Assembly: GCA_019359325.1 (NCBI GenBank)
Contig: JAHHHN010000004.1
Coordinates: 360,026-424,025 of the forward strand
Direction of reading: 5' to 3'
Source of the DNA: Mojavia pulchra JT2-VF2
GTDB lineage: Bacteria > Cyanobacteriota > Cyanobacteriia > Cyanobacteriales > Nostocaceae
DNA: 64,000 bases
The translations under genes and the position numbers were made by a program. Position 1 is the first letter of the stretch, and each line of letters starts with the position of its first letter. This document shows, piece by piece, positions 1 to 8,971 of this stretch. The notes under the pieces are model-generated. The model was given only the letters and a program-made list of their open reading frames with translations, searched no databases and had not been told where the DNA came from.

Positions 1-2
1 GG

Positions 3-167
3 GCACGTCCGAATCCTGTTGAGCATCCTGTAATTAACCAAACTTTAGGAGCGACACAATTTTTGTCTAAGTTCATTTGTTTTCTCCAAACCAAAAACGA
101 TGAGACGCGCCTCATATCTCTTACGGTAGGAGACAGCCATGCGACTGTCCAATATATATTTGACTAA
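3..167 (+). CDS. 3' end of an unrecognised gene (partial)
   Basis: A reading frame is open from the window edge to a TAA at 165-167, giving 54 codons of ordinary amino-acid composition, and it stops 27 bases before the LysR gene on the same strand. I do not recognise the family. It could be the C-terminus of a gene lying mostly outside the window, or chance. The short length makes this weak. Confidence 0.25.
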   Translation, partial: ARPNPVEHPVINQTLGATQFLSKFICFLQTKNDETRLISLTVGDSHATVQYIFD

Positions 168-194
168 GATTAATAGGTTAGACATATAAGTAAG

Positions 195-1085
195 ATGGAA
201 TTACGGCACCTGCACTACTTCATCGCGGTGGCTGAGGAACTACACTTTAGTCGAGCAGCAGAGCGGTTGCACATTTCCCAACCTCCGCTCAGTCAGCAGA
301 TTCGTGGTTTGGAAGATGAACTAGGAGTCAAGTTGTTTGAACGAACGAAGCGGCAAGTGCATCTGACTGAAGCAGGCAAAATGTTTTTAGATCGCTCCTA
401 TGGAGTGTTAGCGCAACTCGAACAGGCAATCGAAGTGACACAACAGATAGGGCGGGGTGAGGTTGGACGGTTGGCGATCGGCTTTGTCGGCTCTGCAACG
501 TATAGTGTACTGCCAGATATTGTAAGTGTCTTTCGAGAACAGTTTCCTGCTGTACAACTGCGATTGCATGAACTGACGACGCAAGAGCAAATTCAAGCCC
601 TGCATCACAAACAGGTTGATGTCGGCATTGTTCGTTCTGCCATCATTGAGCCAGGTTTGAGTGTGGAATGCATTTTGCAAGAATCATTGGTATTGGCGTT
701 GCCAGAAACCCATCCGTTCTCTGCTCAGACTAAAGTGTCTCTCTCCGCTTTGGCAGATGAATTATTTATCCTATTTCCTGCCAAAATGGGACCCATCTTT
801 TACGAGCAGATTATTAACATTTGTCAACAAGCTGGATTTCGTCCGAAAGTTGCTCAAGAGGCAGTTCAGATGCAAACTATCATCGGCTTGGTTGCAGCAG
901 GACTGGGCATTGCTTTCGTTCCCGCCTCCTTGCAAAACTTCCACAGAAGCAGAGTCATTTATAGACCCTTACAAGAGCAGATACCTAAAACCGGACTTTA
1001 TCTTACTTGGCGGCAGCATGATTCCTCACCAGTAATAAGAGCATTTCTGGGCTTGGCACGGAAGACGACACAATGGGGAGAGTGA
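195..1085 (+). CDS. LysR-family transcriptional regulator
   Basis: This is a 296-residue DNA-binding regulator of the usual LysR length. The N-terminal winged helix-turn-helix (residues 1-60) carries the hallmark segment with AAERLHISQPPLSQQI at about 21-36. A periplasmic-binding-protein-like effector domain follows from about 90 to 290. The class acts as tetramers that sense a small molecule, and the target is often a divergent or adjacent gene. Here the gene is followed in the same direction by a remnant of a carboxymuconolactone-decarboxylase-type gene that overlaps its last codons, so the original target may be lost. The ligand cannot be deduced from sequence. The start ATG at 195 fits the conserved MELRHLHYF beginning. 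Confidence 0.9.
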   Translation: MELRHLHYFIAVAEELHFSRAAERLHISQPPLSQQIRGLEDELGVKLFERTKRQVHLTEAGKMFLDRSYGVLAQLEQAIEVTQQIGRGEVGRLAIGFVGSATYSVLPDIVSVFREQFPAVQLRLHELTTQEQIQALHHKQVDVGIVRSAIIEPGLSVECILQESLVLALPETHPFSAQTKVSLSALADELFILFPAKMGPIFYEQIINICQQAGFRPKVAQEAVQMQTIIGLVAAGLGIAFVPASLQNFHRSRVIYRPLQEQIPKTGLYLTWRQHDSSPVIRAFLGLARKTTQWGE

Positions 1086-1254
1086 AGATATTCAAGCGTT
1101 AGGTGATGGTATCCCACTCGCAGATCCAAAATTACAAGCACTACGCCGTTTTACGCAACGAATGATTCAAGCACGGGGTTGGGTTGAAGATGATGAAATT
1201 GAGGAATTTTTAGCAGTGTTGACTTTCTCAAGTTTTTTAGCAACTTTTTCATAG
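1039..1254 (+). pseudogene. Carboxymuconolactone decarboxylase (AhpD-like) C-terminal remnant
   Basis: The frame open from just after two stop codons (1033-1038) to a TAG at 1252-1254 encodes, from 1087, a stretch typical of the C-terminal part of carboxymuconolactone decarboxylase family proteins: GDGIPLADPKLQALRRF followed by a RGWVEDDEIEEFLA helix. The catalytic CxxC/His region that should precede it is absent, so this is a tail only. After about 1203 the sequence no longer fits the family and reads into the opposite-strand fragment at 1167-1511. The identification rests on recalled family features. Confidence 0.5.
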
Positions 1255-1511
1255 AGCAAACAAACCTGCTGCTGTAATTGATTATGATGGCCATCTTCCC
1301 AGCCTTCCACACGGTAGGCATTGCCTTCTTCTACACTTGCTTTTGGCGTTTCGTAAAAATGACCACCAGGATGAATCCCTGCAAAAAAGATTGGAACAGT
1401 ACTTGAAAGTGTGTGAGATGGAGAGTATAAGAAGCGCCAACCCAGTTGATGATTTAGCGCAACATAAGCATCTTCTATCTGTGCAACTGCATCGGTAAAT
1501 AAATCCATCAA
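1167..1511 (-). pseudogene. Truncated uracil-DNA-glycosylase-like protein (N-terminal part)
   Basis: The 114-codon frame has a plausible N-terminal half (residues 1-95). The segment GWRFLYSP...VPIFFAGIHPGG resembles the loop with a xGxNPGG motif seen in uracil-DNA-glycosylase-superfamily proteins, where the protein normally continues for another hundred or more residues. The last 15 or so residues are a Ser-rich run-on read antisense through the carboxymuconolactone decarboxylase remnant at 1087-1203. Two broken genes therefore meet near 1200. The family call is tentative. It could be another phage- or stress-associated family with an NPGG loop. Confidence 0.4.
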
Positions 1512-1627
1512 TTTATCAAAACCAAAGTATGACTATAGATTAGGTTGCCCATAAAGTAGCAAAGTTTACGATTATAGCCATAAGTAAAATACTAGAAATT
1601 AGCGATCGCACTTTATCACTTTGCAAA

Positions 1628-2605
1628 TTACTTTGCTTTCAACCGATAGGCAAGTGCAAGCCACTCGTCTTGTCGTTCACAATCGACTAAATCAAAACCT
1701 GCTTCTGTGAATGCTGTAGCCAAATCTGCTTCATAATCTACAGTAAACCCAGCTAAAATTAGCAAGCTTGCATGAATATTACTTTGACGTAGCGCTTTTT
1801 GGTAATCAGCAGCTAAGGCAATATGTACTCTACCTGGGATATTTGCAACAATCAAATCAAATTGATTTTTTGCCTCAACTGTAGACACATTATTGATGGA
1901 GTCTCCACCCATCCAATGCCCTAGTTCGCTACCACATTCTAGACTGCCTTCCATGACTGTTACTTGCTGCTCTACCCCATTAATATGTACAGCGTCTTGA
2001 GTTGCTTGCACAGCAATACTGTCATTATCTAAGGCTAAAACATTTGCTCCCAGCTTTGCGATCGCCACACTCAAAATACCAGAACCTGACCCCAAATCAA
2101 GGACATTCATTGCGGGAGTAATATAACGCTCAAGCAATTTCAGGCTGAGTATAGTCGCTGGATGCAAACCACTACCAAAAGCCAGGCTGGGTTTAAGCCT
2201 TAAGATGATTTCCTCTGCTTGCGAACTATATGGCATATCGGCAGAGAGGACAACAAACTTTTGCCCAATCCGGCGTATAAGGGAACTTGCTAGTTCTGCA
2301 TCTGTTGGTTTTTCCTCAACTATAGCTATTTGAAGAGTAGAAGAAAGTCCGGTTCTTTCCAATGGCGAGAGCAAATTGGCGATTTCTGACCCACGAGTAT
2401 TTGCATAGACATCATCAGGTAAGTATAAGCAGATACTAAATGTCCAATAGGGTTTTACATTACCTTGCTCTGCCGCTTCGCCTAAGTCTGGTTCAATATA
2501 TTTTCTAATATGAACGTCATTAATATAGTTGTTTTTTGCCAGTAGCGTACAGACCCAATCAACAGCCTCATTTGTTGTGTCTATACTCAACTCCATCCAC
2601 GACAT
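1628..2605 (-). CDS. prmA: Ribosomal protein L11 methyltransferase (PrmA-type)
   Basis: A SAM-dependent methyltransferase of 325 residues. The SAM-binding motif I is VLDLGSGSGILS, preceded by a conserved FGSGLHPATILSL segment typical of PrmA. The motif after it reads VANIPGRVH, whereas bacterial PrmA usually has NILA, so the substrate could differ. A longer frame exists upstream, but its first 34 codons translate the intergenic heptamer repeat. The ATG at 2605, preceded by an AGGAAG ribosome site, is the credible start (MSWMELS). PrmA trimethylates ribosomal protein L11. The gene sits downstream of the acetyltransferase on the same strand, separated by repeat DNA. Confidence 0.8.
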   Translation of the reverse strand: MSWMELSIDTTNEAVDWVCTLLAKNNYINDVHIRKYIEPDLGEAAEQGNVKPYWTFSICLYLPDDVYANTRGSEIANLLSPLERTGLSSTLQIAIVEEKPTDAELASSLIRRIGQKFVVLSADMPYSSQAEEIILRLKPSLAFGSGLHPATILSLKLLERYITPAMNVLDLGSGSGILSVAIAKLGANVLALDNDSIAVQATQDAVHINGVEQQVTVMEGSLECGSELGHWMGGDSINNVSTVEAKNQFDLIVANIPGRVHIALAADYQKALRQSNIHASLLILAGFTVDYEADLATAFTEAGFDLVDCERQDEWLALAYRLKAK

Positions 2606-2649
2606 ATTTACTTCCTTCGGACATAACCGCATAAGTGCATTTTCTTCCT

Positions 2650-2735
2650 TGTCCCTGATCCCCAATCCCCAGTCCCCAATCCCCAGTCCCCAATCCCCAA
2701 TCCCCAATCCCCAGTCCCCAGCCCCTAATCTTCAA
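2650..2735. repeat. Short tandem heptamer repeats (CCCAATC / CCCAGTC)
   Basis: At least ten imperfect heptamers of the CCCCAATC/CCCCAGTC kind fill the gap between the two minus-strand genes. Such short tandemly repeated repetitive sequences are common between genes of filamentous cyanobacteria. They create a spurious N-terminal extension of the methyltransferase frame. Smaller clusters occur near 8838-8880 and 56970-57045. Confidence 0.85.
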
Positions 2736-3219
2736 TCCGCAGCCCCATAATTACTAAGTCACGTTCAACACCGTCAAGTTCTGCAACGTTGGGCAAATGT
2801 CCCCAAGATTTAAACTCAAATGTTTCAAATAGCTTTAAACTGGGCTGGTTATGGGCAAAGATGAAGCCGATTAAGGTTTTTAAACCCAAATTAGGACTTT
2901 CGTTAATTGCTTGCGCTAAGAGTTGTCGTCCTAAACCACACCGTTGGAAAGTTGGGGCAATATAAATACTAATTTCGGCAGTCTTACTATAGGCTGGTCG
3001 CCCATAAAACGATTGGAAACTAAGCCACCCAGCGAGTACACCTTTTACTTCTACCACCCAAAGCGGTCTTTGTGAAAGCGATCGCCCCCGAAACCAATTC
3101 AGGCGACTTTCTACAGACACTGGCTCTAAATCAGCGGTGGCCATGCGGCTAGGAATTGCAGCATTGTAAATTGCCACAATAGCAGGTAAGTCAACTTCAG
3201 TCGCATGGCGAATAGTCAT
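2725..3219 (-). CDS. GNAT-family N-acetyltransferase (phosphinothricin-acetyltransferase-like)
   Basis: A 164-residue single-domain acetyltransferase. It begins MTIRHATEVDLPAIVAIYN, as in the Pat/Bar/YncA group, and carries the acetyl-CoA loop around QRCGLGRQLL (Q/RxxGxG/A). A longer frame runs up to 3390, but residues before 58 are low-complexity and the ATG at 3219 matches the family start. These enzymes acetylate small amines such as phosphinothricin or methionine sulfoximine, and the true substrate is unknown. The gene ends in the heptamer repeat tract. Confidence 0.8.
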   Translation of the reverse strand: MTIRHATEVDLPAIVAIYNAAIPSRMATADLEPVSVESRLNWFRGRSLSQRPLWVVEVKGVLAGWLSFQSFYGRPAYSKTAEISIYIAPTFQRCGLGRQLLAQAINESPNLGLKTLIGFIFAHNQPSLKLFETFEFKSWGHLPNVAELDGVERDLVIMGLRIED

Positions 3220-3795
3220 TGCTGCCGTCTCGCAGAAAATATTTAAAAATAATACAACCTTAGTGGTAGTTATTCTATAGGTTGAGGTGGTAATTGCTTT
3301 CAAGGCGATGTTTTGAATATTCGCATTGTTACTCTTGAGAAAATAGTTGCGATCGCTATGCCATCGTCTCTTGAAGTTAGGATTACTCACTTACTACCTG
3401 CTCTGCACTCATCCTCTAGATGTAAATTATGTACCTTGTTAGAGAAAAACATATTTTTTCTCTAATTGTCTATATATATCTTTTGTTAGACTAGGAAATT
3501 TAGGTTTAATCAAATAAATATTAGGCTGTTATTAGCTATTTTTATTTGTATGTATAAAATATAAAACTTTTGGAAAGTAAGTATTAAAAACTACTTTTTA
3601 ATAAATTTAAAATGTATATGCTAATAGTTTTTGTTTTGTTGCCAGAATTAGAAAATTTTTGATCAATTACAAAAAGATTTATCACCTGTATATACAGCCA
3701 AAGATAGAGGTTGATTAAATTATGTTACGGCTAGGATCAACGTAATTGCAGACATTAAGTCTTAGAGTTAAAAATTTATATACGTTTGAACTACT
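3220..3795. other. AT-rich intergenic region
   Basis: No convincing gene was found. The first part (3220-3390) is open in the acetyltransferase frame but has no family resemblance. The rest is strongly AT-rich and probably contains the promoters of the acetyltransferase (minus) and of the gene at 3796 (plus). No repeat or RNA structure was recognised. Confidence 0.5.
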
Positions 3796-4737
3796 ATGTC
3801 TATTAATCTCACCAATAAAGATAGTGATAGCTCTACTCAAGCTAACAAGCAATCTCTAGAATTAGATTTTGCGATTTTTATACTCAAGCTCAGGAATGGT
3901 ATTTGGCTTTTTGGGATTCCGTCTTGGCTTTTCGGAATAACCGATAGGAGCCTAGCTGCCTTTGCTGATGGCTATTTATCTGCTATTGAAGTATTTCAGC
4001 TATTTACAGCCTCATTCTTTTTCTTCAGTTGGCTGTATCTAAGACCTGAAACGGACTTAAATAGCAATGATATAGACACTACGCAATATCAAGGATATCT
4101 ATGTCGGACTCAAGACAACAAATTTGAGTTGAAGAAGCGACATATGATTAGCCAGGAATATATTTTACCTTTTTCGTATCTCTGCCAAATCTATCACCTG
4201 CTGAATTTAAAACATTTAGAAACAGTCCATAAGTTTAGCTTGAACAACTTGAGGGTGATTAATATTAGTTCTTTCCAGCCTACAGCCATTGGTGGTATCA
4301 TCCAGTTTCAAACAATTTTAGAGTCTCCAGTTAATGCTTTAAGAATTTGGAGACAACCGATTGTTGAGGTCGATTTAATATTGCATACTCCCTACACAGT
4401 GGAACTTAGTATTCCGGTTTACAATAATAAGAGAATAACTGTAATGTTTTATGCAATACCCTTAAATCATAGCGAGCATCGTTTATTTATAGAAATCTAC
4501 AGCGACCTGGACTGGCCTAAACCATTACTACAAATACTACTGCATTTTGCTTCTTGCTTAACTCTGTTTGAGGATTTGCCTTATTTACGTAATCTAGGCG
4601 AGAAAAATATAGAGCGTTTATTTAACTTGAATTTAGCTTCAAATCACAAAACCATGTTGCTGTTTAAAAGATTTGTTGAGCTATATGGTTCACACACAAA
4701 AGCACCTAAATTACTTGAAGGAAGTGATTGTAATTAA
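3796..4737 (+). CDS. Uncharacterised protein, possibly membrane-anchored
   Basis: A 313-codon frame with ordinary composition but no family that I recognise. Residues about 25-80 contain two hydrophobic stretches (around FAIFILKLRNGIWLFGI and FQLFTASFFFFSWLYL) that could be membrane segments. The remaining 230 residues are mixed and soluble-looking. It is a single gene preceded by an AT-rich intergenic region and followed by an insertion-sequence-like end and an RND pump remnant. AT content is higher than in the neighbouring core genes, which would fit acquired DNA. No function is proposed. Confidence 0.6.
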   Translation: MSINLTNKDSDSSTQANKQSLELDFAIFILKLRNGIWLFGIPSWLFGITDRSLAAFADGYLSAIEVFQLFTASFFFFSWLYLRPETDLNSNDIDTTQYQGYLCRTQDNKFELKKRHMISQEYILPFSYLCQIYHLLNLKHLETVHKFSLNNLRVINISSFQPTAIGGIIQFQTILESPVNALRIWRQPIVEVDLILHTPYTVELSIPVYNNKRITVMFYAIPLNHSEHRLFIEIYSDLDWPKPLLQILLHFASCLTLFEDLPYLRNLGEKNIERLFNLNLASNHKTMLLFKRFVELYGSHTKAPKLLEGSDCN

Positions 4738-4857
4738 GGCTTACGCACAAAAGTTTTCTGTTGAGCCTGGGTGTAAGGGTATAAGCGTATAAAGGTATAA
4801 AAGTTTTGAATATTTACACCTCTATGCCCCTAAACCCCTTATCCAAACTCTTAATTT

Positions 4858-4890
4858 TTAGGGTGTTGCTGAATTGAAATATGATTCAGG
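4858..4890 (+). repeat. Insertion-element end (TTA-GGGTGTTGCTGAAT type)
   Basis: The sequence TTA followed by GGGTGTTGCTGAATTGAAAT begins at 4858. The same start, TTAGGGTGTTGCTGA, occurs at 37058, where it is one end of a small inverted-repeat element. The inverted partner at 37147-37172 also matches the bases that follow here. Only one end is visible at this locus, directly before the RND remnant, so it looks like a scar of an element that removed the rest of the pump gene. Confidence 0.5.
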
Positions 4891-4934
4891 CTTTTTGGAA
4901 AAACTAAAATTTCTTTCTTCCCCTGCTTTCCCAA

Positions 4935-5312
4935 ATTGGTTTAGTAATGTTAATTGCTTTAGCTAGTAAAAATGCTATTTTGATTGTCGAATTTGCTAAC
5001 CAATTACGAGAACAAGGGCTACCAATTACAAAAGCAGCAATTGAAGGGTTACAAGAGCGGTAGCGACCAATCTTGATGACTGCTTTTTCTACTCTCTTAG
5101 GAATTTTTCCCTTAGCTACGGCTACAGGAGCCGGCGCAGGAAGCCGCCAATCTTTAGGAATAGCAGTATTTGGTGGAATGCTAATTGCTACCTTTTTAAG
5201 TTTGTTTGTAGTACCGATTTTGTATATCGTGATTAAAACAACTAGCGAACGCTTTAATAAACAAAATCGCTATCAACAATTGCCAGCAAATTCCTCAGAA
5301 GATGGAATTTGA
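4935..5312 (+). pseudogene. RND efflux pump (AcrB/HAE1 type) C-terminal remnant
   Basis: The frame from 4935 encodes the last part of an inner-membrane RND transporter: [23 protein letters not shown], then RPILMTAFSTLLGIFPLA, then a glycine-rich stretch and the final membrane helix GGMLIATFLSLFVVPILY. A TAG at 5061-5063 interrupts the frame where relatives read an arginine-rich LRPILMTA junction. More than 800 N-terminal residues are missing, and an insertion-element end lies about 45 bases upstream. Both the truncation and the stop show the gene is dead. Confidence 0.85.
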
Positions 5313-5342
5313 TGGTATAAGATTAAAAAATCCTCAGATGGA

Positions 5343-5380
5343 CACAGATAAACACCGATATTTATCGGTGTTTATCTGTG
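5343..5380. repeat. Perfect 18-bp inverted repeat (hairpin)
   Basis: Arms at 5343-5360 and 5363-5380 are exact reverse complements separated by two T residues, built from the cyanobacterial dispersed repeat with CAGATAAACACCGATA. It lies between two convergent genes and could end transcription from either side, although no long T tract follows. A related repeat unit (TATCAGTGTTTATCTG) is found inside the xanthine dehydrogenase gene near 63510-63535. Confidence 0.6.
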
Positions 5381-5421
5381 ATTTCATGGCAAATCGCTAT
5401 AACCCATCAAGAATTCGTCAG

Positions 5422-7080
5422 TTAAGCTCGTGCTAGTAAGGGAGCAGCGGATAATAAAGTTTTAGTGTAGGGATGTTGGGGGTTGGCAAAAATTCGTTTT
5501 GTTGGGCCAAGTTCGACAATTTTACCTCCGTTCATTACCGCAATACGATCGCACAAAAATCTCGCTAACCAGAGGTCATGAGTAATAAATAAATACGTTA
5601 ACTCAAATTCCTCTTTTAATTGCAACATCAAATCCAGTACTTGCGACTGCACGCTAGCATCTAACATACTCACAGGTTCATCACAAATCAGCAGTTTGGG
5701 ACGGGTAATTAAAGCACGGGCGATCGCAACTCGTTGTTGTTGTCCGCCAGACAAATCTGAAGGATAACGCTGATAATAAACTTCTGGCGGTGTTAGCCCT
5801 ACTTTTTGCAGCATCCATAAAACTTGTTCCTTGGCTTTAGCTGCATCCGCAAGATTATGAATTAATAAAGGATCGCCTATACTTTGTCCCACAGTCATAG
5901 CAGGATTGAGACAAGCATGGGGGTCTTGAAAAACCATCTGCATTTGTCGCCGTGAGGAGCGAATTTCTTGGCGCGACAAAGTAGTTAATTCCTGCCCCAA
6001 AAATTCGACTTTGCCACCAGTGGGACGAATTAGTTGCAAAATTGTCCGTGAAAGGGTACTTTTACCGCAACCTGATTCACCAACTAATCCGAGAATTTCT
6101 CCTGGATACAGATCCAAGTTTATGCCATCTACGGCTTTAATTGTCTGACTTTGCGCCTTAAAAATTCGTTCAATAAAGTTAGGTTCTATAGTGTAATGCT
6201 GCTTGAGTTCAGTGATACGCAATATTGGAGATTCGGAGGAATTCTCCTCAGTTCCCAGTCCCCAGTCATCAGTTTCTATTTCATCGACAGTTTGTATATG
6301 TAAAGCTGCTTTTAGTAGCGATCGCGTGTATTCATGTTGGGGTTGGCGAAATACAGACTCTGTACGGCCCATTTCTACCATCTTGCCTTGATACATCACA
6401 CCAATGCGATCGCAATACTCTGCAACCATTGCCAAATCGTGAGAAATCAACAGCAGCCCCATGTTTTCTTCACTGCACAGACGAGTTAACTCTTGTAAAA
6501 TCTGAGCAGAGACAGTGACATCTAAGCTGGTAGTTGGTTCGTCGGCAACAATTAATTTAGGATTGAGTAATAAAGCTAGGGCGATCGCTACTCTTTGCCG
6601 CATCCCACCGCTAAACTCATGGGGGTACTGATTCCACCGACTAGCAGGAATTTTTACCTTTTCTAAAGTGGCGATCGCTTTTTCTTTCGCTTGTCGTGCT
6701 GATAATTCTGGTGAGTGCGCTTGCAGAGTTTCAACACAATGTTTACCAATCGTCATCAACGGATCGAGGCGCGTCATTGGATCTTGAAAAATTAATGCTA
6801 CCGCTTCCCCTCGAAATTTCCGTACTTCTTGGGGTGTTAAATCAAATATTGATTTACCTTGAAATGTCGCCTGTCCCTCAATGCGACTAGATGAAGGTAG
6901 CAAGCGCATCACAGCCCGTCCCAACGTTGATTTACCACAACCCGACTCTCCCACCAATCCCATTCTTTCACCGCGTTGGAGAGTAAAAGACACATCATCA
7001 ACCGCCCAATTGAGTTCCTCCCCACTCGGTTGAGGATAAGCAACTCGTAAATTTTTTATACAAAATAAGTCTTCACTCAT
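5422..7080 (-). CDS. Dipeptide/oligopeptide ABC transporter, fused double ATPase (DppD-DppF type)
   Basis: A 552-residue fusion of two ABC ATPase domains. Each has its own Walker A ([12 protein letters not shown] near residues 41-52 and again near 335), an [15 protein letters not shown]- or [15 protein letters not shown]-type signature and a Walker B. The C-terminal extension after each Walker B region is typical of the oligopeptide/nickel transporter ATPases. Such cytoplasmic fusions power import by two permeases and a periplasmic binding protein. None of these partners is in the window, which is common in cyanobacteria where the subunits are scattered. The substrate (peptides, nickel or other) cannot be told. 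Confidence 0.9.
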   Translation of the reverse strand: MSEDLFCIKNLRVAYPQPSGEELNWAVDDVSFTLQRGERMGLVGESGCGKSTLGRAVMRLLPSSSRIEGQATFQGKSIFDLTPQEVRKFRGEAVALIFQDPMTRLDPLMTIGKHCVETLQAHSPELSARQAKEKAIATLEKVKIPASRWNQYPHEFSGGMRQRVAIALALLLNPKLIVADEPTTSLDVTVSAQILQELTRLCSEENMGLLLISHDLAMVAEYCDRIGVMYQGKMVEMGRTESVFRQPQHEYTRSLLKAALHIQTVDEIETDDWGLGTEENSSESPILRITELKQHYTIEPNFIERIFKAQSQTIKAVDGINLDLYPGEILGLVGESGCGKSTLSRTILQLIRPTGGKVEFLGQELTTLSRQEIRSSRRQMQMVFQDPHACLNPAMTVGQSIGDPLLIHNLADAAKAKEQVLWMLQKVGLTPPEVYYQRYPSDLSGGQQQRVAIARALITRPKLLICDEPVSMLDASVQSQVLDLMLQLKEEFELTYLFITHDLWLARFLCDRIAVMNGGKIVELGPTKRIFANPQHPYTKTLLSAAPLLARA

Positions 7081-7195
7081 AGTTATTTATCAGCCCTGAG
7101 TTATCAGCTACCAGCTTTTATATTTCAAATTGAAGATAGTGTATCAGATCGGCAAAAGTAGCTGTTCTCAAAGAGAGGGCGACATAGGTGAATGT

Positions 7196-7585
7196 TTACC
7201 AAGCGACTGCTTCTAGGTTTCCAATCACCTGAAAGTGAGCATCGCGTGTAACTAAAGTTAGATTATACTAGAGTGCGATCGCTGCAATCCAAATATCATT
7301 TTCAGGTAATGGACGGCCTTTCAACCGTAACTCATTTTTCACCTCACCATAACGACGAGCGGTTTCTGCGTCACATCCAAGTACAGTACAGTTAGCTATA
7401 AATTCATCAATACGTTCTAAATTCTGTTTTGAGCGTCCTGATTTTCGCGCACCATAACACAACTCACCAACTGCAATATTTGGGATCAAAACTTCATTTG
7501 CTTGTGCAAGACTGTTTTTGATTTCTACCTCATCCGCAAATATAGCAATGATGATATTTGTGTCCAGCAAGTATTTACCACTCAT
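7196..7585 (-). pseudogene. VapC-type PIN toxin with in-frame TAG
   Basis: The gene starts at ATG 7585 (MSGKYLLDTNIIIAIF), overlapping the antitoxin gene by 11 bases. The PIN acidic residues of the LDTN, E (VGELCYG) and ND (PENDIWIAAIAL) motifs are present. A TAG at 7268-7270 stops translation after IAAIAL. The frame then continues for 23 more codons, YNLTLVTRDAHFQVIGNLEA and onward, to a TAA at 7196-7198. That is the normal family C-terminus with the last conserved acidic residue (TRD). The 105-residue product therefore lacks the final part of the RNase fold and is probably inactive. Confidence 0.85.
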
Positions 7586-7802
7586 CGGTGTCAACCTGCT
7601 GACAATCTTGTTCAATCGCTTCACGCATTAACTCTATGTCATCGGATGGTATTGCACCTGCAAAACGTAGCAGTTTTTGTCCTGGAACACCTTTAATTGT
7701 TGAACTAGCTAAATCCCTTGTAAACTCAAGTACCCGCAATTGCAAGTCTTGAGGCATAAGTTTGAGTTCCTCAATTACCTTGTCCAAAATAGATGTATCC
7801 AT
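7575..7802 (-). CDS. VapB-like antitoxin (DUF2281 type)
   Basis: A 75-residue protein whose N-terminal half (MDTSILDKVIEELKLMPQDLQLRVLEF) is the helical segment common to DUF2281-type antitoxins. The C-terminal part has the short acidic SDDIELMREAIEQDC stretch expected to wrap around a PIN toxin. It precedes and overlaps the toxin gene at 7196-7585, the usual antitoxin-first order. The antitoxin frame is intact although its toxin is interrupted. Confidence 0.8.
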   Translation of the reverse strand: MDTSILDKVIEELKLMPQDLQLRVLEFTRDLASSTIKGVPGQKLLRFAGAIPSDDIELMREAIEQDCQQVDTDEW

Positions 7803-7991
7803 CTTTGTTTACTATCCAGTGCCCTACAATTATTCTAGTTGTACTAAGGTTTAACTAAAAAATTAAGCTAGCAGATTAGCAATAGTGAAAAACGAGAATA
7901 CCGATATTTTGGAGATATCGGTATTCTGGGACTATCAATTCTTACAAATCAAATAGAATTGCTATATGGCTATACTGATATTCCTAAAATA

Positions 7992-8530
7992 CTAACGCTT
8001 TCTATTCTCTAAACTGGTCTTCTCTGCATGAGCTTTGCGTGACAGTACTTGGAGATTATCTATCATAGTTAAACCGCCCTCAAACATAGGTTTAATGTGA
8101 TCAATTTGGAAATATCCTCGTATTTTACTTTTGAAGCCACTCTTTGGACAAGTTATAAAACCATCTGCGTCTGTATGCTTTGCAAATACAGCATCCCTAA
8201 TTCTCTTGTATTCAATTTTATCTATCTCGTTAATCCCATACAGAGATAACTTTTCTATGGATATAGTTTCAGGAGTGATATTTGGTGCTGATGGAGCTAC
8301 GTTATCATATATTTCTGGGGCTTCAAGTTTAATAATTTCAATTGCCAGTTGCTTCATGAAATATAGCTTTTTGTAGTTGAATAAAACTTGCCAAAAAGAA
8401 TTTTCATCATTCCAAAGTGAGTCGATATAGTCAGCCTTGGCTTTACCACCTAATGAATTATCGTAGATATGTCTTGCCACAATGGACAAATCACATTTAC
8501 TTCTCTCAGTGAAGGGTATAAATACAGAAC
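7992..8530 (-). pseudogene. HNH endonuclease-type protein, 5'-truncated
   Basis: The frame carries a C-terminal HNH nuclease motif: a CPKSGF zinc-knuckle-like turn, YFQIDHIKPMFEGG with the catalytic His, and LTMIDNLQVLSRKAHAEK, ending near 7992. The N-terminal part (RHIYDNSLGGKAKADYIDSLWND) is conserved-looking but has no proper start. The frame is open to about 8530, where it meets the helicase fragment in another frame. I read it as the 3' part of a gene joined by deletion to the beginning of a helicase gene. Confidence 0.65.
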
Positions 8531-8746
8531 TTTTTTACCTTTATTAATAAAATTACGTAGTAGCCAGTGAACTACTGTCAATGTTTTGCCGCCGCCTGTG
8601 GGAAGAACTAGCAAGCCTTCAAAAGGAAGTTGATTCTTTTCATTCAGCGCCTTAATTGCTTCATTCTGATGGGAGTATAGCTCTTTGGGAGTTTCACCTG
8701 TTTCAACTGCAATAGTGCCTGCGTATTCAACTTGAACGGTTTTCAT
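8450..8746 (-). pseudogene. DEAD/DEAH helicase, N-terminal remnant
   Basis: The 98-codon frame starts MKTVQVEYAGTIAVETGE and contains the Q-like SHQNEAIKALNE region and Walker A (LPTGGGKTLT, residues 49-58). Similarity to superfamily 2 helicases ends after KKVLYL (about residue 76). The following 20 residues are an out-of-frame reading of the HNH gene. A helicase of several hundred residues has thus been reduced to its first motif by a deletion whose join lies near 8520. Confidence 0.75.
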
Positions 8747-8837
8747 AAATAGTAAAATCCTGGAAAGACTAAGCTTTAGGTGAGAGGCAGGAAATAGCTC
8801 TTCCTCAATGGATTACTGCAATCCATCACCCTAATTG

Positions 8838-8880
8838 TCAGTATTCCCAATCCCCAATCCCCGATCCCCAGGTCCCAGTT
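8838..8880. repeat. Short heptamer repeats between genes
   Basis: Four to five CCCCAATC/CCCCGATC/CCCAGGTC units of the same kind as at 2650-2735 lie in the 225-base gap between the helicase remnant and the PatD-like gene. Nothing else is recognisable in the gap. Confidence 0.7.
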
Positions 8881-8971
8881 CTACAGATTTGAAAACTTGT
8901 TGCCAAACTAGCTGTTAACTATAGGGTATAGATGCGATGATGAAGTAACTACAGACAAAGGGAAATAATAA

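Noticed and set aside
2606-2707. N-terminal extension of the PrmA-type frame starting MGIGDWGLGIG
   Set aside because: It translates heptamer repeat DNA, while a ribosome site and a family-like start are found at 2605.
3220-3390. Upstream extension of the GNAT acetyltransferase frame
   Set aside because: The added residues are low-complexity and the protein family starts at MTIRHATEVDLP.
4741-4860. Possible terminator or element before the insertion end
   Set aside because: Repeated GGTATAA-type units were noticed, but no stem or second element end could be made out.
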